Below are positions 40,483 through 48,019 of a stretch of DNA of 48,019 nt, piece after piece. Each line of letters opens with the position of its first letter. The stretch's first letter is position 1. Source of the stretch: Candidatus Pelagibacter sp. (GTDB taxonomy: Bacteria; Pseudomonadota; Alphaproteobacteria; Pelagibacterales; Pelagibacteraceae); NCBI GenBank assembly GCA_028101445.1, contig JAOHKR010000007.1, positions 1-48,019 on the forward strand, read 5' to 3'. The notes below the pieces were generated by a model. The model was not told the DNA's origin. It saw only the letters and a program-made list of their open reading frames with translations, and made no database searches. Made by a program: the position numbers and the translations under genes.

Positions 40483-42389
40483 CCTTTGCCACGCCAAGGA
40501 ATAGTTTTATCTATAATTTTTCTAATGGTGATATCGAATAATAAACCAAGCATACCCATAATAAATATTGTGATCCATATCACTTCATACTGAAAGTATT
40601 TCTTAGCAACATTTTCCACAAATCCAACACCAGTTGTTCCTGCTAAAAATTCTGCAGCAACTAAAGTTCCCCAGCACATACCTGTTGCAACTCTAATACC
40701 TGTAAGTATTTCAGGTAATGAATTTGGAAAAATAACGTATCTTAAAATTTGCCATTTAGATGCTCCAAGAGAATGAGCGGCATGTATTTTTGACAGTTGT
40801 GTCCCAGAAGCACCAGCTCTTGCTGAAATAATCATTATAGAAAGAGAAACCATGAACAGTAGAAAAACTTTACCAAAATTATCTATACCAAGTACAGAGA
40901 TAACTAAAGGGGCCCAAGCTAAAGGAGGTACTGGTCTGTACAGTTCAATCAAAGGATCAAAAAATCCTTTAGCAAATCTATTTAAGCCCATATATAATCC
41001 CAAAGGAACCCCAACTATTATTCCCGTTACCAATCCAAGAAAAACTCTTAAAAATGAATCCCAAATATGACCGGTTGGAATTGGTATTTTAAATAATTCA
41101 AAATTTCCTGTTACAACATTCAAAACTTTACTTTTGAAATTAGGTTTAATTTCTCCTTTTTCATTATGAACTGGGTATTCACCTGGTAAGATATCAGCAA
41201 TCCAATCTGGAAGAATAAACCCAACAACCTTACCTACATCCATCATTTCATACCAAATTAAAGGAATCTGTTTAAAACCTACATTCGGGTTTAACATTAA
41301 TGCAAATTTATTAAGCGTGTCAGAAGGTTTTGGAAGCCATCTACCTGAACCTTGTTCTGTGCAGCTAGGACCACTAGACATAATCGTTCCAGATGGAAAC
41401 AAGAAAAAATCTACCCATTTAAGACCACCTTGTTCTTTTTTTTGTAAGTTATCAAAATTTACGATTGAAGCCTGCATTTCTATTAAGGTTTGAGGTGGAA
41501 ATATACTTGCATACTCTATTCTCCTAGCAATTTTAAGAATATCTTTTGCGAAAGAAGATGTAATTTCATTTGAGTCATTAAATTGGGATCTAAATTCTTT
41601 AATTTCATTTTTAAGATTTTCTAATGCCGTAGCATATTGAGCATTATGATTTCGTAGTTCAAAAAATTCATCACTAATTAAATTTAATTCTTCTGCAGCT
41701 GCTTGAAATTTTAACCCTTTTTTTGTTTTTGGAATTGATGGTATTTCAACTGCATTATCTAAAGATGTACTTGATGCACCCCAATTACCTTCCTGCTTAG
41801 CAAGCTCAATTCTATTAGTTTCATCTTCAGGTTTTTCATAAGGATAATTTTTTTTAACAAAATCGTTGGCTAAATTATTAATTTTTTTTGTGATTGAATT
41901 AATTTGTTCCTTAGTTTCGCTTTCTAAAAGATTTTCATTTGTCAGTAATGGAATTGATTTTTTTGTTTGATCGACAAAATCTAATAGTTTATTTTTATTT
42001 TCATTTTCTACGTCATTAGATTTTTCTATTAAAAGAATGATTTTATTTAAGTTTTTTGTTTCGGTCTCAATTACTGAAGTGCTTTTGAGTTGCCTTTCTT
42101 CAATTGGAAATAAATATTTAAGTGAAAGAAGAGACTCGTCAATTTTTCCAACTTGACAAAGTTCATTTGCAGATTTTGGAAAAAATGATTTTGCCATGTC
42201 CCATGAATAGTAAAGCCAAACCAATAATAAAAAACTGCTCCCGACTATTACCCAGTGTAATCCACCTTGAGCTCGTTCAGGATTACCGAAAACTGCGTCT
42301 ACCTTTTCTGTTTTAATTAATTTTCTTCCATATAAAATACATCCAACTATGGCAAAGAAAAAAACAAATGTTAAAAAACCAGTAATCAT
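40479..42389 (-). CDS. tauC: Taurine ABC transporter permease with a long N-terminal extension
   Basis: 636 residues from ATG 42389, which overlaps the tauB stop as ATGA; a further upstream ATG (42428) would lie 43 bases inside tauB. The C-terminal 220 residues are a normal TauC/SsuC permease: IWDSFLRVFLGLVTGIIVGVPLGL, PPLAWAPLVISVLGIDNFGKVFL and the EAA loop IHAAHSLGASKWQILRYVIFPNSLPEILTG. Before it come two membrane helices (about 3-20 and 43-60) and some 230 residues of charged, probably coiled-coil periplasmic or cytoplasmic sequence (EELNLISDEFFELRNHNAQ, Cys in GPSCTEQGSGR). Usual TauC proteins are about 270 residues, so this is a large addition. Confidence 0.88.
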   Translation of the reverse strand: MITGFLTFVFFFAIVGCILYGRKLIKTEKVDAVFGNPERAQGGLHWVIVGSSFLLLVWLYYSWDMAKSFFPKSANELCQVGKIDESLLSLKYLFPIEERQLKSTSVIETETKNLNKIILLIEKSNDVENENKNKLLDFVDQTKKSIPLLTNENLLESETKEQINSITKKINNLANDFVKKNYPYEKPEDETNRIELAKQEGNWGASSTSLDNAVEIPSIPKTKKGLKFQAAAEELNLISDEFFELRNHNAQYATALENLKNEIKEFRSQFNDSNEITSSFAKDILKIARRIEYASIFPPQTLIEMQASIVNFDNLQKKEQGGLKWVDFFLFPSGTIMSSGPSCTEQGSGRWLPKPSDTLNKFALMLNPNVGFKQIPLIWYEMMDVGKVVGFILPDWIADILPGEYPVHNEKGEIKPNFKSKVLNVVTGNFELFKIPIPTGHIWDSFLRVFLGLVTGIIVGVPLGLYMGLNRFAKGFFDPLIELYRPVPPLAWAPLVISVLGIDNFGKVFLLFMVSLSIMIISARAGASGTQLSKIHAAHSLGASKWQILRYVIFPNSLPEILTGIRVATGMCWGTLVAAEFLAGTTGVGFVENVAKKYFQYEVIWITIFIMGMLGLLFDITIRKIIDKTIPWRGKG

Positions 42390-43186
42390 AGGTTTTCTTT
42401 GCCCATAATTTCTTCTTCCATATCCCAAATCATTGAGAGAATTTCTTCTCGTTTTGATACAAATTCTTTATCATTTTTAATTTCTCTAAGATCTTTGGTT
42501 AAACCCATTGATGCAAATGGTAGTTTATATTCTTTATGGATTCTTCCAGGTCTTGGGGCCATCACATAAACTTTTTCTCCAAGTAAAAGAGCTTCTTCAA
42601 CAGAGTGTGTTATTAAAATAATAGTCTTGCCCGTTTCTTTCCAAATTTTAAGAACCAATGACTGCATTTTTTCTCTTGTTAATGCGTCAAGTGCCCCTAA
42701 AGGCTCATCCATTAAAATTAAATCAGGATCATTAATTAAGCATCTAGCTAAAGCTACTCTTTGTTGCATGCCTCCAGATAATTGATAAGTAGGAGTGTTA
42801 CCAAATCCTTTTAGTCCAACTATATCTAACCACTCGTCAACTTTTTTTTGGGTTTTAAATGTATCTACATCTTTCATTCTCAAACCAAAGTTCACATTCT
42901 CAGAAACAGTTAACCATTCAAATAAAGCACCTTGTTGAAATACCATTCCTCTATCAACACCTGGACCATTAATCTCTTTATTTCCAAGAGTAATCATTCC
43001 TGATGTTGGTCGAATAAAGCCTGCTGTTATATTTAATAATGTTGTTTTTCCGCATCCTGATGGACCAAGAACTGTGAGAAGCTCACCTTTTTTAATTGTA
43101 AAATTTAGATCTTTTAGAGCGTGAACCGTTTCTCCTTTTGGAGTTTTAAATATCATATTTAAATTTTGAGAAACGAGATTGCTCAT
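42386..43186 (-). CDS. tauB: Taurine ABC transporter ATP-binding protein
   Basis: 266 residues. Walker A LGPSGCGKTTLL (about 39-50), Q-loop FQQGALFEWLTV, ABC signature YQLSGGMQQRVALARCL (about 133-149), Walker B LILMDEPLGALDALT and switch His ITHSVEEAL. FEWLTVSENVNFGLRM and DRGMVFQQGALF are typical of TauB/SsuB. The gene follows tauA after 78 bases that hold a strong hairpin, and overlaps tauC by four bases. It powers import of taurine or related alkanesulfonates. Confidence 0.95.
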   Translation of the reverse strand: MSNLVSQNLNMIFKTPKGETVHALKDLNFTIKKGELLTVLGPSGCGKTTLLNITAGFIRPTSGMITLGNKEINGPGVDRGMVFQQGALFEWLTVSENVNFGLRMKDVDTFKTQKKVDEWLDIVGLKGFGNTPTYQLSGGMQQRVALARCLINDPDLILMDEPLGALDALTREKMQSLVLKIWKETGKTIILITHSVEEALLLGEKVYVMAPRPGRIHKEYKLPFASMGLTKDLREIKNDKEFVSKREEILSMIWDMEEEIMGKENL

Positions 43187-43215
43187 AAAATAATTTTATT
43201 AATTTCTTTTGAAAA

Positions 43216-43247
43216 AATAGGCGCCAATTTTTATATTAGCGCCTATT
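43216..43247 (-). terminator. Attenuator hairpin between tauA and tauB
   Basis: On the minus strand AATAGGCGC and GCGCCTATT form a perfect 9-bp stem with a 14-base loop, and the 3' arm runs into TTTT. This is a typical partial terminator after a binding protein gene, giving more TauA than TauBC, as seen after dctP. Confidence 0.8.
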
Positions 43248-43264
43248 AATTTTATTCTTAAAAA

Positions 43265-44203
43265 CTACGGTAAAAACTTAGTAGTTACCGTACCTTTAGG
43301 AGTGTCTAAACCTTTTAAAAATTTAGCAAGATTTCCACTCTTCATAGATTTTTTAGTTTCTTTTGGAGTTAAGAATTTAAAGCCGCTTAAAGTATCTTTC
43401 ATGTCTCCAACTTTCATTTCAGATTCTTTAGCCATAGCATTTAAATCACTTTTTCCATTTCTGTATCTTTCATTAGCTTCGTGAGACAATTCTACGAAAG
43501 ATTTAACCATTCCTGGATTTTCTTTCATAAATTTATTTGTAACAGAAACGATATCTATACCCATGATACCACCAGCTTTAGCTTCATCTACAGTTAAAAG
43601 TCTAGTTCCTACAGAAGTAGCAGATTTGATAGAATTACCACCAAATAAACAAGCCATAACAACGTCACCACTAACTAAAGCAGCTGCTCCTTCTTCAGGA
43701 TCCATTGCAATAATGTTCATTTTTTTTCTGTCAGCACCAACTATTTTCATACTTTCAGTAAAAACATATTCAGCCATAGTTCCTAGAGGAACTGCAACTT
43801 TTTTACCTTCAAGTTCTGAAGCGTTTGCTTTTGTAATACCAGATTTTTTTGATGTAACACATGTTGTTCCACCCATACCGTATTCCATAGCAACATCTAC
43901 TAGTTTAATAGGTGCTTTAGCTTTAACAGCATTGATGTAAGGCATTAAACCTTGTGAGTAAGAGATATCAATATCTCCAGCTAACATTGCATCAGTCATC
44001 GCTACACCATTACTGAAGTTAGTCCATTTAACTGGTACTCCTAATGCTTTTGAGTATGCTTTTTTATTCATATCCTCAAGGTTTGGTGATGGCCATTCTA
44101 AAAAGTACGCTACTCTTACTTCTTTAGCAGCTGCGTTAGCTACTGAAGCGCTTAGAGAGAAAGCAATCATCATACCAAGGATTGTGCTTATTATTTTTCT
44201 CAT
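43265..44203 (-). CDS. tauA: Taurine ABC transporter substrate-binding protein
   Basis: 312 residues. Signal peptide is residues 1-25 (ending SVANAAA). The mature start KEVRVAYFLEWPSPNLEDM and the middle SKKSGITKANASELEGKKVAVPLGTMAEYVF are typical of TauA/SsuA binding proteins; IAMDPEEGAAALVSGDV follows. An AGGGGAA ribosome binding site precedes the ATG. First gene of tauA-tauB-tauC-racemase-small gene, divergent from tpa-ald. Taurine is the best guess for ligand because Tpa and Ald sit opposite; other C2 sulfonates are possible. Confidence 0.93.
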   Translation of the reverse strand: MRKIISTILGMMIAFSLSASVANAAAKEVRVAYFLEWPSPNLEDMNKKAYSKALGVPVKWTNFSNGVAMTDAMLAGDIDISYSQGLMPYINAVKAKAPIKLVDVAMEYGMGGTTCVTSKKSGITKANASELEGKKVAVPLGTMAEYVFTESMKIVGADRKKMNIIAMDPEEGAAALVSGDVVMACLFGGNSIKSATSVGTRLLTVDEAKAGGIMGIDIVSVTNKFMKENPGMVKSFVELSHEANERYRNGKSDLNAMAKESEMKVGDMKDTLSGFKFLTPKETKKSMKSGNLAKFLKGLDTPKGTVTTKFLP

Positions 44204-44363
44204 ATTTCCCCTATATAGTTTGTTAATTATTAAGATTTAAAATGAATTTTAATCGTAAGTAAACAAGTAGTTAAGCTAATCTGGGTATTGTTTTTATACA
44301 ACCTAAAGATGTATGCAATATATCTTGATTTAATTTAGCAATTGTCTACTAATTTAAATAATC
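44204..44363. promoter_or_regulatory. Divergent tauA / tpa control region
   Basis: 160 bases between two divergent taurine units. For tpa, TTGATT at 44325-44330 and TACTAA at 44347-44352 are a plausible promoter that would start transcription very near the ATG, and no Shine-Dalgarno is visible, so the mRNA may be nearly leaderless. I see no strong dyad for a regulator such as TauR. Confidence 0.4.
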
Positions 44364-45707
44364 ATGAGTGCATCAAACAGAACAAACATTCCTAATTCTT
44401 TAAATGAGCATTGGATGCCATTTTCAGATAATAAGAATTTCAAAAAAAATCCTAGATTAATTACAGACGCTAAAGGTGTTTATCTAACTAATCATGAAGG
44501 TAAAAAAATGATCGATGCAAGCTCAGGATTATTTTGCAATCCATTAGGTCACGGAAGAAGAGAAATTACAGAAGCTGTAACTAAACAATTAGACAAATTA
44601 GATTATTGTCAACCATTCAATCAAGGTTTTGGTGGTTCATTTGAATTAGCAACAAGAATTGCAAAAAAAACACCAGGTGATTTAAATAAAATTTTTTATA
44701 CAATATGTGGATCAACCGCAGTAGAGACAGCAATTAAAATTTCAATTGCTTACCATAGAGCTAAAGGGCAAGGACACAGATTTAGATTTGTTGGACGTGA
44801 AAGAGGTTACCATGGTATGAATATTGGTGCGACCACTGTTGGAGGAATGATTAATAACGTAAAAACATTCGCAAGTGTCTTAATGCCAGGTGTTCAGCAT
44901 ATGAGACATACACATTTACCAGAACATAAATTTGTTAAAGGACAGCCAGAAACAGGTGCTGATATGGCTGAAGATTTAGAAAGAATTGCGATGAATTTTG
45001 GCGGAGAAAATATTGCTGCATGCATCGTAGAACCTATAGCCGGATCAACAGGTACATTAATTCCACCAAAAGGATATTTAAAACGTCTAAGAGAAATTTG
45101 TGACAAACACGGAATACTTTTAATTTTTGACGAAGTTATAACTGGCTGGGGAAGAACTGGATCAGCTTTTGGTGCACAAGAATTTGGTGTTACGCCAGAT
45201 TTAATGACAATGGCTAAAGCAACAACAAACGGAGTAATACCAATGGGTGTAGTAGCATGTAAGGATGAAATTTATGATGCAATCACAGATGCCTCTTCCG
45301 CACCTGAAGGTGCGCCAGAATTATTTCATGGCTACACTTATTCAGGAATACCTGCGGCAGTAGCAGCTGCTTTAGCAGTACAAGATATTTTTGATAAAGA
45401 AGATATTTTTAAAAGAGCTAAAGAAATGTCACCATACTTTCAAGACGGCTTACATTCACTAAAAGATATTGATATTGTTACAAGTATTAGAGGCTACGGA
45501 ATGATGGGTGGAATTGATATTAAAGTGAAAGATAAACCTGGTAAAGCTGGCTTTCAAACATTTAAGCATTGTTATGATGCGGGAGTTAACTTTAAGTCTA
45601 CAGGTGATACTTTAATTATTGCTCCACAATTTATATGTGAGAAAAAACATATAGATGAAATTATAGAAAAATTAAGAACAGGTATCACTAACTACGCAAA
45701 GTCATAA
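44364..45707 (+). CDS. tpa: Taurine--pyruvate aminotransferase
   Basis: 447 residues, class III aminotransferase. Tpa moves the taurine amino group to pyruvate, giving sulfoacetaldehyde and alanine. Marks: NEHWMPFSDNKNFKKNPR at the start (typical of omega and taurine transaminases), YTICGSTAVETAIKIS, GRERGYHGMNIGATTVGGM, LIFDEVITGWGRTGSAFGAQ with the PLP Asp, and LMTMAKATTNGVIPMG with the Schiff-base Lys. The tauA/tpa/ald arrangement makes taurine use clear. The stop directly abuts the ald ATG. Confidence 0.93.
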   Translation: MSASNRTNIPNSLNEHWMPFSDNKNFKKNPRLITDAKGVYLTNHEGKKMIDASSGLFCNPLGHGRREITEAVTKQLDKLDYCQPFNQGFGGSFELATRIAKKTPGDLNKIFYTICGSTAVETAIKISIAYHRAKGQGHRFRFVGRERGYHGMNIGATTVGGMINNVKTFASVLMPGVQHMRHTHLPEHKFVKGQPETGADMAEDLERIAMNFGGENIAACIVEPIAGSTGTLIPPKGYLKRLREICDKHGILLIFDEVITGWGRTGSAFGAQEFGVTPDLMTMAKATTNGVIPMGVVACKDEIYDAITDASSAPEGAPELFHGYTYSGIPAAVAAALAVQDIFDKEDIFKRAKEMSPYFQDGLHSLKDIDIVTSIRGYGMMGGIDIKVKDKPGKAGFQTFKHCYDAGVNFKSTGDTLIIAPQFICEKKHIDEIIEKLRTGITNYAKS

Positions 45708-46826
45708 ATGATCATCGGAGTTCCTAAAGAGATAAAGCTCCAAGAGCATAGAATTGGTTTAACACCAGAAAGCGTTAAAGCTCTAACAGATAAAAAACAT
45801 GAAGTTTTAGTTCAAGAGAACGGTGGATTTGAAGCTGGTTTTACCAATGAGGATTATTTAGCGGCAGGAGCAAAAATAATTAAAACTCCAGAAGAAATTT
45901 TTAAATCAGCAGAATTAATTGTTAAGGTTAAAGAACCACAAATGAATGAAGTTAAGATGATTAGAAAAAATCAAATCATTTATACTTATCTTCATTTAGC
46001 CGCAGCAAAAGAATTAACATTAGGCTTAATGAAGTCAAAATCAATTTGCATAGCTTATGAAACTGTGACTGATGATAACGGTCGCTTACCATTATTAGCA
46101 CCAATGAGTGCAGTCGCTGGAAGAATGTCGGTTCAAGCAGGAGCACATGCATTAGAAAAAAATCAAAAAGGAAGAGGTTTATTAATAGGTGGTGCACCAG
46201 GAGTAGACTCTGCAAATGTTGTTATACTTGGAGGTGGTGTAGTAGGAGAGAACGCCGCAATTATTGCCACAGGTATGAGAGGAAAAGTTTATGTAGTTGA
46301 TAAGTCTCAAAAAAGATTACAAGAGTTACATAAACAATTTGGAGATAAAATTATTCCAACACAAAGTGATAAAGTAGATTTGGATAAATTAATTTCTGAG
46401 TGTGATTTATTGATAGGTGGAGTTTTAATTCCTGGAGCAGAAGCTCCTAAACTAGTTACAAAAGAAATGATTAAATCAATGAAAAGAGGCTCTGTAATAG
46501 TTGACGTGGCCATTGATCAAGGAGGTTGTGTAGAAACAAGCAAACCAACTACTCACGCAAACCCAACTTATTTAGTAGATGAAGTTGTTCATTATTGTGT
46601 TGCAAATATGCCAGGAGGTGTACCTAGAACTTCAACAATGGCTTTAAATAAAGCAACCTTACCATTGTTAATAGAGTTGGCTGACCAGGGTTACAAAAAA
46701 ACCCTTAATGAAAATAAAAATTATTTAGCAGGTTTAAACGTTTATAAAGGCAAGATCACATATAAGGGAGTATCTGATGCCTTTAACTTACAATACACTT
46801 CTGCATCAGAGGTTTTATCTGGTTAG
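45708..46826 (+). CDS. ald: Alanine dehydrogenase
   Basis: 372 residues, NAD-dependent. MIIGVPKEIKLQEHRIGLTP at the start, YTYLHLAAAKEL (about 92-103), the cofactor motif VVILGGGVVGENAAIIA (about 172-188) and HYCVANMPGGVPRTSTMALN near the end are the standard Ald marks. It oxidises alanine from Tpa back to pyruvate, releases ammonia and thus allows taurine nitrogen and carbon to be used. ATG follows the tpa stop without a gap. Length matches the family. Confidence 0.95.
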   Translation: MIIGVPKEIKLQEHRIGLTPESVKALTDKKHEVLVQENGGFEAGFTNEDYLAAGAKIIKTPEEIFKSAELIVKVKEPQMNEVKMIRKNQIIYTYLHLAAAKELTLGLMKSKSICIAYETVTDDNGRLPLLAPMSAVAGRMSVQAGAHALEKNQKGRGLLIGGAPGVDSANVVILGGGVVGENAAIIATGMRGKVYVVDKSQKRLQELHKQFGDKIIPTQSDKVDLDKLISECDLLIGGVLIPGAEAPKLVTKEMIKSMKRGSVIVDVAIDQGGCVETSKPTTHANPTYLVDEVVHYCVANMPGGVPRTSTMALNKATLPLLIELADQGYKKTLNENKNYLAGLNVYKGKITYKGVSDAFNLQYTSASEVLSG

Positions 46827-46916
46827 ATCAATTCATTTTGGGCTATTTCTTTTTTACTAACCCAATTCGCTCAACCATATTATTTAATTACTACTGTATT
46901 CTAGTAATTTCAAAAC

Positions 46917-47096
46917 ATGAGTGCAGAATTTAATTATCACGACAAAGAGAACATAAATATTCAAGGAAAAGTAAGAGTTACAGATTTAATATCTCGTCTA
47001 AACAAAGAAAAAAAAATAGAGAAGAAAAGAAATTTAGCTCTTGGTGTTGCGGCATTCTCAGCAGTTACTGTCTTTGGAATAATACTGACTATCTAA
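46917..47096 (+). CDS. Small membrane protein (59 aa)
   Basis: An unlisted frame: MSAEFNYHDKENINIQGKVR, VTDLISRLNKEKKIEKKR, then one hydrophobic helix (NLALGVAAFSAVTVFGIIL) and a short end. The charged first half followed by a single C-terminal helix suggests a tail-anchored inner-membrane protein. It lies alone, 90 bases after ald and 94 before the next gene. No family recognised. The coding look (helix placement, biased third positions) supports it but it is not proven. Confidence 0.6.
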   Translation: MSAEFNYHDKENINIQGKVRVTDLISRLNKEKKIEKKRNLALGVAAFSAVTVFGIILTI

Positions 47097-47190
47097 AAAA
47101 CACTTAAATCCCTATAAAAACCTATAATATTTAAATTATCTATTTTGATAAAGGTTTATTTACAAGTTATATTTAGTATTTAAACACTAA

Positions 47191-48019
47191 ATGAATGTAG
47201 CTTTTTATATTGATGAAATGAATTTAAGAGGAGTAGCAAAATCCTCGTATGAATACGCAATTAATAATCAAAAAATTTTAAATAACAAATCAATTATCTT
47301 CTATAATTTAAAAAACTTTCGTAATCTTAATGAAGTTATAAAAAAATTTAAAAAAAAATTTAAAACTATTGGTGTTCTAAATTTTAAAGAAATCGATAAA
47401 TTTAAAAAAAAACTTTCAATTGAGTATTTATATGTTCAAAAAAGCGGTTTTAGAAACCATTATGAATCAGAAGAAATTAAAACATTAATTCATTCTGTCT
47501 ATCCTCAAAAATTAAATGAAGTTCACGGATATAACTTTGTATATATTTCTGAATGGCTAAGTAATAATTTTTCTAATAATAAAATACCTTATGTACCACT
47601 TATTTTAGAAAATAAAAAAACCAAAGAAAATTTAAAAAAAAAATTAAATATAGGTAAAAATAAATTAGTTTTTGGTTGTCACGGTGGAGAAAGTAGTTTT
47701 GATTTAAAGTTTGCTCAAGTGGCGCTATTAAATATTGTCAAAAAACGTAAAGATATTATTTTTTTATTTTTGAATATTAAAAAATTTTGTAAACATCCAC
47801 AAATTAAATTTTTAAAAGGCACTTCAAATGATATTTATACAAAAAAATTTATTAATACATGTGATGCGATGATCTATGGCAGAAGTTTAGGGGAATCATT
47901 TGGGCTAGCTTGTGGAGAGTTTGCGATAGAAAATAAAAAAATAATATCATATAAACACAATAGACATAGATCTCATAAAAATAGTATTCCATCAAAACAT
48001 TTTATTGAGTATAGTTCTT
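47191..48019 (+). CDS. Glycosyltransferase-like protein, cut by window edge
   Basis: A frame from ATG 47191 stays open to the end (276 codons and one base). The N-terminus VAFYIDEMNLRGVAKSSYEYA is that of a GT-B enzyme of group 1 type. Past the middle, LVFGCHGGESSFDLKFAQVAL and MIYGRSLGESFGLACGEFAIE (about 229-249) show the E-x7-E-like motif of nucleotide-sugar binding in GT4-type enzymes. Strongly AT-rich with many Lys and Asn, as in other surface-glycan genes here. The C-terminus is missing, so length and family cannot be completed. Confidence 0.75.
   Translation, partial: MNVAFYIDEMNLRGVAKSSYEYAINNQKILNNKSIIFYNLKNFRNLNEVIKKFKKKFKTIGVLNFKEIDKFKKKLSIEYLYVQKSGFRNHYESEEIKTLIHSVYPQKLNEVHGYNFVYISEWLSNNFSNNKIPYVPLILENKKTKENLKKKLNIGKNKLVFGCHGGESSFDLKFAQVALLNIVKKRKDIIFLFLNIKKFCKHPQIKFLKGTSNDIYTKKFINTCDAMIYGRSLGESFGLACGEFAIENKKIISYKHNRHRSHKNSIPSKHFIEYSS

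Noticed and set aside
43563..43940. Plus-strand 125-codon frame inside tauA
   Set aside because: Antisense shadow of tauA, which has full family motifs.
1..48019. CRISPR array, insertion sequence, prophage or plasmid origin
   Set aside because: No regularly spaced repeats, transposase, integrase or replication protein was seen.

Overview
The window is about 70% A+T, with very short intergenic gaps, many stop/start overlaps (ATGA, TAATG) and no tRNA, rRNA, CRISPR or insertion sequence. Gene content and style fit a streamlined marine alphaproteobacterium of the SAR11 clade (Pelagibacterales). I infer this from base composition, packing and protein family content; no marker gene in the window proves it.

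Layout. 1-8143 is mostly housekeeping: rhodanese, DsbA-like isomerase, ABA4-like membrane protein, recX, a DUF3553-cysQ-small membrane protein operon, mnmA, a GC-rich candidate structured RNA of unknown identity (4725-4906), a 27-residue very basic protein, a cystathionine-lyase-type PLP enzyme and an MFS carrier. 8285-14071 is the sulfite oxidation block: a CADD-type oxygenase, a 125-residue HxGH nucleotidyltransferase, aprM-aprB-aprA, an unknown 116-residue protein and a TauE-type exporter. 14073-15932 (minus strand) is suyA-suyB-HIT, divergent from xsc (16010-17791). 17802-21169 is an SxtJ / SGNH / DUF5989 / carbamoyltransferase cassette for surface glycans. 21166-25694 (minus) is GMC oxidoreductase-TerC-SDR-SDR-M23. 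25831-31221 is a TRAP transporter with an HpsN-like dehydrogenase and a zinc alcohol dehydrogenase. 31327-37553 holds small ferredoxin-like stress proteins, a GT17 glycosyltransferase and an operon with an Ldh/ComC-type dehydrogenase, a phosphotransacetylase and a methyltransferase. 37683-39781 holds an M23 peptidase and an SGNH protein flanked by diverged direct repeats. 39781-46826 is the taurine block: tauABC plus racemase (minus), divergent from tpa-ald (plus). The right edge has a small membrane protein and a truncated glycosyltransferase.

How it works together. The window appears to encode mineralisation of C2 and C3 organosulfonates. Taurine enters by TauABC; Tpa makes sulfoacetaldehyde and alanine; Ald regenerates pyruvate and releases ammonia; Xsc makes acetyl phosphate plus sulfite; the phosphotransacetylase makes acetyl-CoA. 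A C3 sulfonate, most likely 2,3-dihydroxypropanesulfonate (DHPS), would enter by the TRAP system, be oxidised to sulfolactate by HpsN with help from the other dehydrogenases, and be cleaved by SuyAB to pyruvate and sulfite. Sulfite could leave by the TauE-type exporter or be oxidised to APS by AprBA with AprM passing electrons to the membrane. No classical ATP sulfurylase is present here, but two small nucleotide-handling proteins (the HxGH nucleotidyltransferase and the HIT protein) sit exactly where an APS-consuming enzyme would be expected; this is the most testable new idea. No transcription regulator is recognisable anywhere in the island.
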